In this document: positions 1 to 9,179 of the stretch, piece by piece
How the letters are laid out: each line of letters begins with the position of its first letter
How positions within the stretch are numbered: position 1 is the stretch's first letter
NCBI GenBank assembly: GCA_965242805.1
Contig: CBDETD010000002.1
Span: 5,332,001-5,396,000, forward strand
Direction of reading: 5' to 3'
DNA length: 64,000 bases
From: JANQEU01 sp965242805
GTDB taxonomy: Bacteria; Bacteroidota; Bacteroidia; Cytophagales; Cyclobacteriaceae
Made by a program: the position numbers and the translations under genes
The notes under the pieces: model-generated
Seen by the model: only the letters and a program-made list of their open reading frames with translations
What the model was told of the DNA's origin: nothing
Databases searched by the model: none

Positions 1-818
1 ATGCCAATATCAGTGACACTCATTGGACCAAATTTCTCCTCAAAATTTTTCTTCCTGTCAGCCTTCTCCTTTTTTGCTTTTTCCAAAATCTCACTAACTG
101 CCAGCTGAGGGTTTTCAAGGCCAAGTATTTCAGCGTGCATCCAGGGTTCGATTCGGCTTCCTCCCCAGGAACTGTTTAGTAATCCAATTGGAACATCAAC
201 ATGATCCCTGATTGCCTTGGCGAAATAGTAACCAACTGCAGTGAACTGCCCAACATTTTCAGGGTTGGTGGTCTGCCATTCTCCACCCTCCAGTTCTACC
301 TCAGGAACTTCAGAATAACTTCGTGGAACTTTGAAATGACGTATCATTTGATCACTGGCATTCGCAACTTCCTCTGAGGCGTTGTTGGATAACTCCACTG
401 GCCATTCCATGTTCGATTGGCCGGAGCATAACCAGACATCTCCAACATAGATATTGCTGAAGCTAATTTCTCCCTGTGATCCTTTTACCACTAAATCGTA
501 CGGTCCTCCGGAATCCATTTCTGGTAGTACTACTCTCCATTTGCCGGTTTTGTCAGACCTGGTATCATAGTATTTACCATCAAAACTAATGTTGATTTTT
601 TCTCCTTTTTTAGCCCAACCCCATATTGGGACTTCAATTTCCCGTTGCAACACCATGTTATCGGAGAAGATTTTAGATACACTAAGTTGAGCGACAGAGT
701 TATGACTCGAGATCGAAGCAATTATCACTATAATGGTATAGCAATAGGCCTTTTTTGAGTCAATTGAATACTTCAACCACCGTAAAAAGTATAGTAAAAC
801 CGATCTGTTATTTGCCAT
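1..818 (-). CDS. sialate O-acetylesterase (SASA family), 3' part missing
   Basis: The C-terminal part lies beyond the left edge. The protein reads as an exported carbohydrate esterase that removes acetyl groups from sialic acid or related sugars. Family marks visible in order are NMVLQREIEVPIWGWA near the start of the mature protein, GDVWLCSGQSNMEWP carrying the catalytic Ser, and GLLNSSWGGSRIEPWM. A signal-peptide-like stretch (YTIIVIIASISSHNSVAQ) precedes them. I took the ATG at 818, which has AAGGA about 13 bases upstream. A TTG at 776, overlapping the TGA of the upstream gene as TTGA, would give a more normal signal-peptide length and is a real alternative. With either start it overlaps the lipoprotein gene upstream and is probably cotranscribed with it. 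The family assignment is firm; the exact substrate is not shown. Confidence 0.92.
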   Translation of the reverse strand, partial: MANNRSVLLYFLRWLKYSIDSKKAYCYTIIVIIASISSHNSVAQLSVSKIFSDNMVLQREIEVPIWGWAKKGEKINISFDGKYYDTRSDKTGKWRVVLPEMDSGGPYDLVVKGSQGEISFSNIYVGDVWLCSGQSNMEWPVELSNNASEEVANASDQMIRHFKVPRSYSEVPEVELEGGEWQTTNPENVGQFTAVGYYFAKAIRDHVDVPIGLLNSSWGGSRIEPWMHAEILGLENPQLAVSEILEKAKKEKADRKKNFEEKFGPMSVTDIG

Positions 819-1597
819 TTGTTGTTGATTTTCCTTAACAGGATATAAGATGCGTCTCCGTAATATAGCATAAACTGACGTTCATAGCTGACCAGCGCAT
901 AATCTCCATCAAAAGCAACCCTTGAGAAGTAATTGAGAAGTATCACAGTGTCCTCTACAGAATTATTTAGCAGGGAATCAACTGTAGTTGTGATCCGAGG
1001 TAAAGTATTCTCATCTTGCAACTGGTATTCACTACCTGAAAAACTTGTTGAATCAAGTGTATCTATCACCTCTTCTAAAAAGAAGAACTTTTGATTGAGT
1101 TTCTCAGGTATCCAATGTACAGAAATGGCTCCTGATCTATCCCGGCGTCCCGTATATTTCCAGATCAAATATATCGAGTCATTTGGGTGGTCGTGGTTTA
1201 AAATAGCTTCATATACCTCATATTCTTCCATACTTAATGGGGGGACGTCAATTTTCACGGTTTCAATGCTTTCAAAACCAACAGGTATTAATGAGTCCTG
1301 TGGGCATGCCTCACCGATGAAACCAGTTATCTGAACGATGGTGTCATGAAAAGGTACCAATACCAAACTATCACATAACACATAAATATTGTTATTAATG
1401 TAGTTGTCGCTATTTATGAAGTAAACCCTATCTGTGAAATGTGGACTGTATACATACCCGGTGTCAATTATTTCCCTATCAGGTGTTAAGGAATTACACC
1501 CGCAATTAGCTATTTCCCTATCATTACAGGAGATAAAAAGGAGTGATAGGACAATAACAACGTAAAATAAGGGTCTTGTGTACTTCACTTTTTGCAT
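773..1597 (-). CDS. lipoprotein of unknown function
   Basis: 274 residues. The N-terminus has a basic start, a hydrophobic run and a lipobox ending LLFIS-C, so it is probably a lipoprotein in the outer or inner membrane. Several Cys follow directly (NCGC). The rest is rich in beta-strand-like and acidic segments, and I do not recognise a family. Its 3' end overlaps the start of the sialate esterase gene, so the two probably form an operon. No function should be assumed beyond envelope localisation. Confidence 0.8.
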   Translation of the reverse strand: MQKVKYTRPLFYVVIVLSLLFISCNDREIANCGCNSLTPDREIIDTGYVYSPHFTDRVYFINSDNYINNNIYVLCDSLVLVPFHDTIVQITGFIGEACPQDSLIPVGFESIETVKIDVPPLSMEEYEVYEAILNHDHPNDSIYLIWKYTGRRDRSGAISVHWIPEKLNQKFFFLEEVIDTLDSTSFSGSEYQLQDENTLPRITTTVDSLLNNSVEDTVILLNYFSRVAFDGDYALVSYERQFMLYYGDASYILLRKINNKWQITDRFYYTFYGG

Positions 1598-1618
1598 TTG
1601 GAGATAGATAAATATGTC

Positions 1619-2452
1619 CTAATCTCTTAACCTGATGCCCTCTTTTTCCAGTGAAATCATCCTCGATTTATAAAGTATTCCTACTGACCTTTTGAAATTC
1701 TTTTTGCTCATTTGCAAGTGTGACTGGATCTCCTCTGGTGAACTTTTATCATGTAAGGGCAAGAAGCCATCGGAGGATCTGAGCTCTGTAAGGATCCTTT
1801 CTGCTCCTTCATCCAAACCTGTCAAACCCAAAGGTTGAAGTGACACATCCAATTTTTGGTCCTCCCTGACTTTTTTAATGTAACCCGGGACTCTGTCACC
1901 GATCAGGACATCCTGAAAGATTTCATTCTTAAAGATTAATCCCCTGTATTGATTATCAATTACAACATTGATCCCAAGGTCAGTTTCACCACCGATCAGG
2001 AGGTCAACCTTCTGATTTTCTGTAAAGGTCGAAGTGTCTTTATTGAAATACCTGTTAACCTTAGCAGTAGCTACAAGACGATTTGTTTTCTCATCCAGAT
2101 ATAGGTAGATCAAATACCACTTATCGATCTCCATTCGGGACAATTGCTGTTTGAAAGGTACCAGTAGGTCCTTTTCAAGGCCCCAATCAAGAAAAGCACC
2201 CATATTATTGACGTCTTTCACCTTTAATACGGCGAACTCATTTACTTGAACAAGTGGATTTTCTGTTGTAGCGACTGGTCTGTCTTCGGAGTCTTTGTAA
2301 ATGAACACATCTAGTTCATCTCCTTTTTTTGCATGGTTGGGAATGTATTTCCCAGGAAGTAGGACTTCATTTCCTTCATTATCTCCCAGGACGGCGCCAG
2401 GTTGCACAATTCTTATTATTTCAAGGTGATTAAACTGGCCCAATGATATCAT
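1619..2452 (-). CDS. cvfB: CvfB/YitL-type S1-like RNA-binding protein
   Basis: 277 residues. The order of domains matches the CvfB family: an N-terminal S1-like half (GAVLGDNEGNEVLLPGKYIP), a second S1-like segment (VNNMGAFLDWGLEKDLLVPF), a third around residues 150-210, and a C-terminal winged-helix-like region. These soluble proteins bind RNA and affect expression post-transcriptionally in Firmicutes; the role in Bacteroidota is not established. It is transcribed away from ywbE, with about 43 bases between the two starts. Confidence is high for the family and moderate for any regulatory role. Confidence 0.9.
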   Translation of the reverse strand: MISLGQFNHLEIIRIVQPGAVLGDNEGNEVLLPGKYIPNHAKKGDELDVFIYKDSEDRPVATTENPLVQVNEFAVLKVKDVNNMGAFLDWGLEKDLLVPFKQQLSRMEIDKWYLIYLYLDEKTNRLVATAKVNRYFNKDTSTFTENQKVDLLIGGETDLGINVVIDNQYRGLIFKNEIFQDVLIGDRVPGYIKKVREDQKLDVSLQPLGLTGLDEGAERILTELRSSDGFLPLHDKSSPEEIQSHLQMSKKNFKRSVGILYKSRMISLEKEGIRLRD

Positions 2453-2495
2453 TTGTGCAATTTTGGTGTAAAGCTAGACTAAAATTCACTGTGTC

Positions 2496-2690
2496 ATGGA
2501 TGGACGAATTAGATCTGATATAGTCATTGGATCCAAAGTAAAGGTTGTTTTGAAGAAAGATCAAAAGTCAGGTAAGCTTACCACGGGTGTTGTAAAAGAT
2601 ATTCTGACCAATTCACCATCACATCCCCACGGAATCAAAGTACGGTTGGATGACGGTTCAGTAGGAAGAGTAAAAGACATAGAGATATGA
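2496..2690 (+). CDS. ywbE: YwbE family protein (DUF2196)
   Basis: 64 residues, the normal size for YwbE. The family core is plain: VLKKDQKSGKLTTGVVKDIL followed by TNSPSHPHGIKVRLDDG and a closing GRVKDI. It looks like a small SH3/KOW-type barrel that may bind nucleic acid, but its function is unknown. The last codons overlap the next gene (ATGA), so the two are translationally coupled. It diverges from cvfB, another putative RNA-binding gene. Confidence 0.9.
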   Translation: MDGRIRSDIVIGSKVKVVLKKDQKSGKLTTGVVKDILTNSPSHPHGIKVRLDDGSVGRVKDIEI

Positions 2691-3172
2691 AAACGGCAAC
2701 TATCTCTGAAATTAAGCGGGAATTAAAAGATCAGGATCTGAACATGTTGATTGACCTGTGTCTTCGCCTGGCAAAATTCAAAAAGGATAACAAAGAACTG
2801 CTTCATTATCTACTTTATGAATCACAGAATGAAGAGTCATATGTAAGCATCATCAAAGATGAAGTTGATGAAGATTTTGAGTTATTAAATATTTCCAGTC
2901 TTTACCTGGCAAAAAAGACGATAAGGAAGGTACTGAGAAAACTAAATAAATACATCAAATACTCGGGAAAACCTAAAACTGAAATCGAACTAAACTCCTA
3001 TTTCCTTTTCAAGCTGATCACTTGCGGACTTGAAATAAAAAAGAGCAAAGTCCTTGTCAATATTTTCAATAGAAGGCTGGATCTTATCAATAAGGCTCTC
3101 AAAAAAATTCATCCCGATCTTCAATATGACTTTGAATTAGAGATTCAGGATTTGCGGTCGTTTCTACAGTAA
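2687..3172 (+). CDS. conserved helical protein of unknown function
   Basis: 161 residues with no signal peptide or membrane segment. It is Lys/Glu/Leu-rich and looks all-helical (for example DLCLRLAKFKKDNKELLHYL and KKTIRKVLRKLNKYIKY). The start overlaps the ywbE stop as ATGA, which strongly supports it as a real, coupled gene. I do not recognise the family. The context suggests a cytoplasmic protein working alongside YwbE. Confidence 0.75.
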   Translation: MKTATISEIKRELKDQDLNMLIDLCLRLAKFKKDNKELLHYLLYESQNEESYVSIIKDEVDEDFELLNISSLYLAKKTIRKVLRKLNKYIKYSGKPKTEIELNSYFLFKLITCGLEIKKSKVLVNIFNRRLDLINKALKKIHPDLQYDFELEIQDLRSFLQ

Positions 3173-3213
3173 TCATAAAATCAATAACTTAGGAGATCAT
3201 CAATCCAATTCAG

Positions 3214-6200
3214 TTGAAAGAACTTTATTTCAGTATTATCAATCCCTCAAGAAAATTTTCGGTTGTACTTGTCATTCTTTCTTTAGGTTTTGTGGGGTGT
3301 AAAAAGGAAAGGAAAAACTACCTGGATATATCAAAAAATGCCCGAATAGTTCTGGTTGGCAACAATACTTGTGCCAGAATGATGGAGTTTGGTTACTTCG
3401 AGGCAGGGCTCCAAATACAATTTCCGGACAGTTTACTTTTTGTACGGAATATGTGCGACGGGGGGAACACCCCAGGATTCAGGCCTCACTCAGGTAGAAA
3501 CAGTCCATGGGCCTTTAACGATGCAGATAAGTTTCAAACAGCTCTTGCAAAATCCAGTGGCAGTGAAGGTCACTTCGAAAGCCCGGATCAATGGTTGACT
3601 AGACTTCAAGCTGATATCATTTTGGCCTTTTTTGGATATAACGAATCATTTAATGGACCAGAGGGAGTTGAAAACTTCATGGGGGAACTTGATGCATATA
3701 TAAAGCATACAATTGGGAAGAAATATAATGGTAAATCACCTCCTCAATTGGCCTTGGTCTCACCATTGGCATTTGAAAATCTTTCAGAGACCTATGACCT
3801 TCCGGATGGTCTTTCGGAAAATATGAATTTGTCGATTTACACAGACGCTATGAAGAAAGTCGCAAATTCAAACCAGGTGCATTTCATAGATGCATTCAAA
3901 GCTTCCAAAAAATGGTTTAATCGCGATGAACCATTAACTATTGATGGCAATCAGCTAAACGATGCTGGTAACCGAAAGTTTTCGCAGTTCCTAATAAAGG
4001 AGACGTTCGGAATAAGAAGACCAAATAGAGTTTCACTGGAGAGTATTGTTGAAGCTGTGAAGGAAAAGAACTGGTACTGGCAAAATGACTTCAAGATCCC
4101 TAATGGAGTTCATGTTTTTGGCAGACGTTTTAATCCATTCGGACCCGATAATTACCCTTATGAATTGGAGAAAATAAGGCAATTGACAGCAATAAGAGAT
4201 ACGCTCATTTGGAGTTTATTGAGTGGTAATGAGTATGATGTTGAAAAAGCCGATAGTAAAACTATAATACTGCCGGAAGTGGAAACAAACTATGAGGAAG
4301 TTAATGGTGCGGGAAATATGAGGTATTTATATGGCGATAAGGCGGTATCCAGAATTTATACTGCTCCCGGATATGAAATAAACATGTTCGCTTCCGAGGA
4401 GGAATTTCCCGATCTCGCTAATCCTGTGCAATTGTCTTTTGACAATGAGGGGAGGTTGTGGGTCGCGGTAATGCCAAGTTATCCACACTACAAGCCTGGG
4501 GATCCGAAACCAAATGACAAGTTGTTGATCCTTGAGGATACAGATGGGGATAACAAAGCTGATAAGCAAATCATCTTCGCTAAAGATCTGCATTTACCCA
4601 TTGGGTTTGAAATAGCTCCTGAAGGTGTTTATGTATCCCAGGGAACACATCTGAAACTGTTTACAGATACAGATGGAGACGATGTAGCAGACAAAGAAGA
4701 AATCATATTTAGTGGATTTGATGATCATGATACCCATCACGCGATAAGTGCTTTTACTGCAGACCCTTCCGGTGCGATATACATGGCAGAGGGAATTTTT
4801 CTTCACACTAATGTAGAAACAGCTTACGGCCCGGTTCGAGCAACAAATGGAGGATTCTATCGGTTCAATCCCGCTAGGAAACATCTGGAGAGGACGGCAC
4901 AATTGTTAATCCCTAATCCATGGGGGATCGCATTTGATGACTGGGGGCAGAATTTCTATCTTGAGACCTCCGGTCCGGCACTTAGATGGATGATGCCGGG
5001 ATCGATCAATCCACGGTATGGTGTTTTTACCCACAAATCCTTCCAACTTATTGAGGAAGAACACCTGGTACGACCAACATCCGGATTGGAGTTTGTTTCC
5101 AGCAGGCATTTTCCACCTGAAGTACAGGGAGACATTCTTTTGAACAACACCATCGGTTACTTAGGAACAAAACAGCATTCAATTGATGATGACGGAACCG
5201 GATATTCTACAAAATTCCGACAGGATCTGCTCTGGAGTGATGACAAGAACTTCCGTCCGGTAGATCTCGAATTTGCACCGGATGGATCCCTTTACCTTGT
5301 CGATTGGCACAATATTTTGGTTGGGCACATGCAACACAATGCAAGGGATCCATTGAGAGATCATGTCCATGGAAGGATATACCGTGTTACTTACCCCGCA
5401 AGACCTCTTGTGGAGCCTGCTAAAATAAATGTTGCCAGCATTGAGGAATTATTAGATAACCTGAAACTACCTGAATACCGAAGTAGGTATCGGACACGCC
5501 GGGAACTTCGGGGAAGAGATCCTGACGAAGTTCTCGAAAAAATGAAGATATGGACCCAATCGTTGGATCAAAATGATCCGGATTACGATCATCATCTTCT
5601 GGAGGCTTTGTGGGTTTCTTGGGGATTAAATAGGGTAGATGGTGATCTCCTTAACACATTGATAGGATCTGAGGATTTCAGGATCAGAGCTGCCATTGCC
5701 AGGGTTTTGCGATACGTTGGTCATCAAGTACCCAATCAAATTGAGTTACTACAGAAATTAGCAGGTGATAAACATGGTCGTGTTAGGTTGGAAGCCATAG
5801 TTGCAGCTTCCTGGATGGAGAAGATGGAAGGGCTTGAAATACTGAAAGTAGCCTCGGAGAATATTCTGGATGAATGGATGGTGAATGCCTATCTTACTGC
5901 CGAAGCCCATTTAAATGGAGAAGAATTCGAATTGGAGGAGAAGGAGGAAATCAAGAATCCACTGACTGATGATGATGCCGATCTTTGGGAGAAAGGGAGA
6001 TTGATCTATGAAAAAGATGGATACTGTGGAACATGCCATCAATATAACGGAAGTGGACTACCGGCCTCCGGATTCCCCCCTTTGGCTGGCTCAAACTGGG
6101 TATCAGGTAGTGAAGAGAGATTGATAAAACTAACTTTGAAAGGTCTACACGGTCCAATATCTGTGTTGGGTAAAAGATATACAGGGCAGGTTCCAATGAC

Positions 6201-6381
6201 TGCTTTTGAGAATCTACTCACCGATGAGGAGGTGGCCTCTGTCTTGACCTACGTTAGAAATTCTTTCGGGAATCAGGCACCTTCTATTTACCCCGAACTG
6301 GTCACCAGAATAAGGGAAGGGATCAGGGACAAAAAAGGATTTTATCGACCTGATGACCTATTGGAAATGCATCCGAATTAA
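3214..6381 (+). CDS. SGNH-like / PVC-type dehydrogenase / cytochrome c lipoprotein
   Basis: 1055 residues, beginning at a TTG with AGGAGA upstream; no better in-frame ATG is near. A lipobox (LGFVG-C) marks it as a lipoprotein. Residues about 40-270 are SGNH-hydrolase-like (ARIVLVGNNTCARM ... IDGNQLNDAGNRKF), but the usual catalytic Ser and His positions hold Asn and Gln. Residues about 370-730 are a beta-propeller of the PVC-type membrane-bound dehydrogenase kind (LSFDNEGRLWVAVMPSYPHY, LEDTDGDNKADKQ, HHAISAF). A HEAT-like region follows, and then a cytochrome c domain with one heme site, C938-G-T-C941-H942. It is probably an envelope oxidoreductase that passes electrons from a sugar-type substrate to its heme. 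It converges on the phosphoesterase gene, and the two stop codons overlap. Confidence 0.88.
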   Translation: MKELYFSIINPSRKFSVVLVILSLGFVGCKKERKNYLDISKNARIVLVGNNTCARMMEFGYFEAGLQIQFPDSLLFVRNMCDGGNTPGFRPHSGRNSPWAFNDADKFQTALAKSSGSEGHFESPDQWLTRLQADIILAFFGYNESFNGPEGVENFMGELDAYIKHTIGKKYNGKSPPQLALVSPLAFENLSETYDLPDGLSENMNLSIYTDAMKKVANSNQVHFIDAFKASKKWFNRDEPLTIDGNQLNDAGNRKFSQFLIKETFGIRRPNRVSLESIVEAVKEKNWYWQNDFKIPNGVHVFGRRFNPFGPDNYPYELEKIRQLTAIRDTLIWSLLSGNEYDVEKADSKTIILPEVETNYEEVNGAGNMRYLYGDKAVSRIYTAPGYEINMFASEEEFPDLANPVQLSFDNEGRLWVAVMPSYPHYKPGDPKPNDKLLILEDTDGDNKADKQIIFAKDLHLPIGFEIAPEGVYVSQGTHLKLFTDTDGDDVADKEEIIFSGFDDHDTHHAISAFTADPSGAIYMAEGIFLHTNVETAYGPVRATNGGFYRFNPARKHLERTAQLLIPNPWGIAFDDWGQNFYLETSGPALRWMMPGSINPRYGVFTHKSFQLIEEEHLVRPTSGLEFVSSRHFPPEVQGDILLNNTIGYLGTKQHSIDDDGTGYSTKFRQDLLWSDDKNFRPVDLEFAPDGSLYLVDWHNILVGHMQHNARDPLRDHVHGRIYRVTYPARPLVEPAKINVASIEELLDNLKLPEYRSRYRTRRELRGRDPDEVLEKMKIWTQSLDQNDPDYDHHLLEALWVSWGLNRVDGDLLNTLIGSEDFRIRAAIARVLRYVGHQVPNQIELLQKLAGDKHGRVRLEAIVAASWMEKMEGLEILKVASENILDEWMVNAYLTAEAHLNGEEFELEEKEEIKNPLTDDDADLWEKGRLIYEKDGYCGTCHQYNGSGLPASGFPPLAGSNWVSGSEERLIKLTLKGLHGPISVLGKRYTGQVPMTAFENLLTDEEVASVLTYVRNSFGNQAPSIYPELVTRIREGIRDKKGFYRPDDLLEMHPN

Positions 6382-7403
6382 TAATCCATATTGTCATCAC
6401 ATTTGGAAGCTTGAAAACACATATCATCCGTTTTTCCCGGAACCATTGAGGCTTTGTTTAGTATTGCCTCAAGTTTGATGTTCGCCAATATTGGAGTACC
6501 GTTGTCCATTGAGATCCATGTAATATGGTCAAAAGCACCGTTTAGATCCTTTCTTTGACTTCCACCTGTAGTGCCAAGCATAATGTAATCATGACCGTTC
6601 CTCTTCGTGTATTCATAGTTGTGAAAATGACCATTAATCACCGTGTAAGGTCGATCATTCAAAGCTTTTTCGATTCTTCCCAATCCACCATGGTCATCTC
6701 TTTTCCATACAGGTTTATGCATGAGAACGAACGTCCATTTGACATCTGGATATTTTGTGATCACTTTTTCGAAGTACTCTGATTGGTTGGGACTGATCTC
6801 ACCATATGAACGTTCAGGCATTTTCAAGTATTCCATTCCTTTTGCGTTTTCAGGATTGGGGCCATCCGTTACTTCGATATAAGCTGCTCTGGCCATATAG
6901 ATCTCCTGCATTCTTTCTTCAGTGTAGTCTTCACTATCCAGCATGAGAAAAAGAACATTCTTATAAATGAAATGATAATACCTAGGACCATAATTTTCGT
7001 TCCAGAATTCCCTCATTATCACATTTGTCAAATCATGATTCCCTCCCAAATGGAAGAATGGTGCTTTTAACTTATTGGCCCGTTCATCGAAACTGCTCCA
7101 TTCTGCTCTCAATTGCTCTTTGTCTTCCGTACCTCCATCAATCAAGTCGCCTACCGAAAGGACAAATTCCGGTCTGAGGAGATTTAACTGATTAAAGGCC
7201 ACTTCAAAAATTCCCTCTCGTTCGCCGCCATTTAAATCGGAAATAATTGCAAACTGAAAATTTTCATCTCCATCGTCAAAATTTTCATGGTTCCATGGGG
7301 TAGGCCCCGTGGAAAGATTGTGAGCAAACCGATGAGGAGAGTCAATCGAATAGGAACATCCGAGGATTAATGTTAATATAAAGGTTGTGATCAAATATTT
7401 CAT
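6378..7403 (-). CDS. calcineurin-like metallophosphoesterase, lipoprotein
   Basis: About 341 residues from the ATG at 7403; this start gives a clean lipoprotein signal (MKYLITTFILTLILG-C), while the longer upstream reading does not. The metallophosphoesterase blocks are present in order: ISDLNGGE, LSVGDLIDGG, LGGNHD, LMHKPVW and INGHFHNYE. The first block is normally DxH, and here it reads D-L-N, so one metal ligand is altered. It is likely an envelope phosphoesterase of unknown substrate. Its 3' end overlaps the converging dehydrogenase gene by four bases. Confidence 0.88.
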   Translation of the reverse strand: MKYLITTFILTLILGCSYSIDSPHRFAHNLSTGPTPWNHENFDDGDENFQFAIISDLNGGEREGIFEVAFNQLNLLRPEFVLSVGDLIDGGTEDKEQLRAEWSSFDERANKLKAPFFHLGGNHDLTNVIMREFWNENYGPRYYHFIYKNVLFLMLDSEDYTEERMQEIYMARAAYIEVTDGPNPENAKGMEYLKMPERSYGEISPNQSEYFEKVITKYPDVKWTFVLMHKPVWKRDDHGGLGRIEKALNDRPYTVINGHFHNYEYTKRNGHDYIMLGTTGGSQRKDLNGAFDHITWISMDNGTPILANIKLEAILNKASMVPGKTDDMCFQASKCDDNMDY

Positions 7404-7476
7404 TGGTTTCAGATTTGTCCCTGAAACTAATGAATATTTCAAGAGCACTCTATCATGGCAAATAGAGATTGTTTAA

Positions 7477-7851
7477 TCAGACGCTTTTAACAATACCCCA
7501 AATCATAGCGATCCAGCCAAGAATAAATGCAAGACCCCCGACAGGAGCCACCGCGCCTAGTTTTGTAAATCCTGTAATTGACAAAGCATAGAGTGAACCA
7601 GAGAAGAAGATAATCCCAACAATAAATCCATAACCTGATAGATTAAATGCTTTATGCTCAAATTGAAGCATAAGAATTCCCAGGAGTAACATGGCTAAGG
7701 CATGGTAAAACTGGTATTTTACGGCAGTTTCAAATGTATCAAGTCGATTATTGGAGATCAGAGTTGCTTTCAACGTGTGTGCCCCAAATGCACCGATCAT
7801 CACTCCAAGCATACCTAGTACTGCTCCTACTATCAAATATATTTTAGCCAT
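7477..7851 (-). CDS. DUF423 (YgdD family) membrane protein
   Basis: 124 residues with four hydrophobic segments. Typical DUF423 features are the start AVLGMLGVMIGAFGAHTLK, the middle YQFYHALAMLLLGIL, and the end GAVAPVGGLAFILGWIAMIW. It is a small inner-membrane protein of unknown function, found in most bacteria. It is transcribed in the same direction as the phosphoesterase downstream, 73 bases apart. Confidence 0.92.
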   Translation of the reverse strand: MAKIYLIVGAVLGMLGVMIGAFGAHTLKATLISNNRLDTFETAVKYQFYHALAMLLLGILMLQFEHKAFNLSGYGFIVGIIFFSGSLYALSITGFTKLGAVAPVGGLAFILGWIAMIWGIVKSV

Positions 7852-7914
7852 TTTTTTCTTTATCTAGGTTCACCAAAGGCATAATTAGTAATTTAAACGC
7901 TAGAAAGACCTATT

Positions 7915-8718
7915 ATGAAAGATCAAAATTTTAAACACATCATTTGGCTGATGGTTTTAATTCCATTTATGTCCTGTACCAATCCATCCAGTTCCGAAAC
8001 CGAGAAATGGATCCAGTTATTTAATGGACGTGATCTAACCGGTTGGGATATCAAAATTTCAGGATATGAACTGAATGAAAACTACAAGAACACATTTAGG
8101 GTAGAGGACAGTCTTTTGACGGTGTCCTACGATGAATATGATACATTCAATTATGAATTCGGCCATCTTTTTTATAATCAGTCCTTTTCACATTACAGGC
8201 TGAGATCGGAGTATAGATTCATCGGACAACAAGTTTCCAACGGGCCAGGGTGGGCGTTTCGAAATAATGGTTTTATGCTTCACTGTCAATCCGCACAAAG
8301 TATGGGACTGGATCAGGATTTTCCGATATCCATCGAGGCACAGATCTTAGGTGGTGGGGATGAAGGCGAGAGGTCCACAATGAACTTGTGCACCCCGGGT
8401 ACTCATGTAGTCATGGGTGATTCCCTGGTGGAAGATCATTGTATCAATTCTACCTCCCAAACCTTCAGGGGGGATCAATGGGTGACGGCCGAGATGGTGG
8501 TACTTGGAGATTCTGTTATTCATCATCTCGTAAATGGGGACACTGTGATGACTTATTTCAAACCTGAGATAGGGGGAGGAGTAGTGAGTGGCTTTGATAG
8601 CACGTTAAAGGTCGATGGCACTCCTTTAAAAGAAGGATATATTGCGATACAGGCAGAAAGCCATCCAACCCAATTCAGAAAGATCGAGTTGTTGGATCTG
8701 AGTGGTGACTATCAATAG
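7915..8718 (+). CDS. DUF1080 (3-keto-disaccharide hydrolase-like) lipoprotein
   Basis: 267 residues. The lipobox is LIPFMS-C. The mature part opens with the DUF1080 signature WIQLFNGRDLTGWDIKISG and then has a jelly-roll pattern (SHYRLRSEYRFIG, GWAFRNNGFMLHCQ, GYIAIQAESHPTQFRKIELL). DUF1080 proteins resemble concanavalin-like lectins; some are hydrolases acting on 3-keto-glycosides, so the role here is probably sugar handling at the envelope. A strong hairpin directly follows the stop. Confidence 0.9.
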   Translation: MKDQNFKHIIWLMVLIPFMSCTNPSSSETEKWIQLFNGRDLTGWDIKISGYELNENYKNTFRVEDSLLTVSYDEYDTFNYEFGHLFYNQSFSHYRLRSEYRFIGQQVSNGPGWAFRNNGFMLHCQSAQSMGLDQDFPISIEAQILGGGDEGERSTMNLCTPGTHVVMGDSLVEDHCINSTSQTFRGDQWVTAEMVVLGDSVIHHLVNGDTVMTYFKPEIGGGVVSGFDSTLKVDGTPLKEGYIAIQAESHPTQFRKIELLDLSGDYQ

Positions 8719-8730
8719 AAGCAATTGAAT

Positions 8731-8771
8731 AAAATCTCTATCCGTAGCTTGAAACTACGGATAGAGATTTT
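8731..8771 (+). terminator. perfect 17-bp hairpin, probably bidirectional terminator
   Basis: The arms 8731-8747 and 8755-8771 are exact reverse complements, with the 7-base loop CTTGAAA. The stem has A-rich and T-rich ends, so it could end transcription in both directions. It lies 12 bases after the DUF1080 stop and at the end of the cyclase fragment. Its core CTATCCGTAG-N7-CTACGGATAG recurs at 11274-11300. Confidence 0.75.
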
Positions 8772-8883
8772 AAACTACGAATGGAGCTAAATCCAGAGCC
8801 TTTTGTGAGTCCTTTCCCATTAACGCGGTGTATCCGACAATGTCGGAGAAAAGAATTGCCGCTAATTGACGGGTAGGACTCAT
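8770..8883 (-). pseudogene. truncated copy of the adenylate cyclase N-terminus
   Basis: Reading from 8883, 37 codons encode MSPTRQLAAILFSDIVGYTA followed by LMGKDSQKALDL, then a short tail and a stop at the edge of the hairpin. This nearly repeats the first 32 residues of the full cyclase that begins at 11186. About 30 bases upstream of the ATG also match (AAATTACAAATTACAAATCACAATAA against AAATTACAAAATACAAACCACAATAA). It is therefore a duplicated or leftover 5' end, with the catalytic domain gone. It cannot be an active cyclase; translation of the short peptide is not excluded. Confidence 0.8.
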
Positions 8884-9179
8884 AATCATCAAATTACAAA
8901 TTACAAATCACAATAACAGAATGTAGCTTTGAGATAAACCCCTTGAAAATTGGGATTTGACAGTTAGAAATTGGAGTTGGATGATATGGTTTCAATGTAT
9001 TACAACTACCAAAAAAAACCACAAAATCGGTCATTCAGGACAAAGTAAAGGATCTTATGACAGCCAATTGCCCTGTTTTTGGAGACATTTGAATATTTTC
9101 TTGGTGACGTATGGAGCTTTTTTATAAAGGAACTGCTTTGAGGAAACATCGAATTTTTATTCCGAATCCGTTCTGTTTC
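8884..9179. other. intergenic stretch with no gene seen
   Basis: This AT-rich stretch lies between the cyclase fragment and the 3' end of the full cyclase. Only the first ~35 bases are recognisable, as the duplicated upstream region of the cyclase gene. I see no convincing open frame, RNA gene or strong hairpin in the rest. It may be decayed remains of the former gene. Confidence 0.5.

Noticed and set aside
8770..8883. A short standalone gene related to cyclases.
   Set aside because: It ends after 37 codons, lacks the GDG, DIFG and NVASR motifs, and matches only the first part of the adjacent cyclase, so a truncated copy is the simpler reading.
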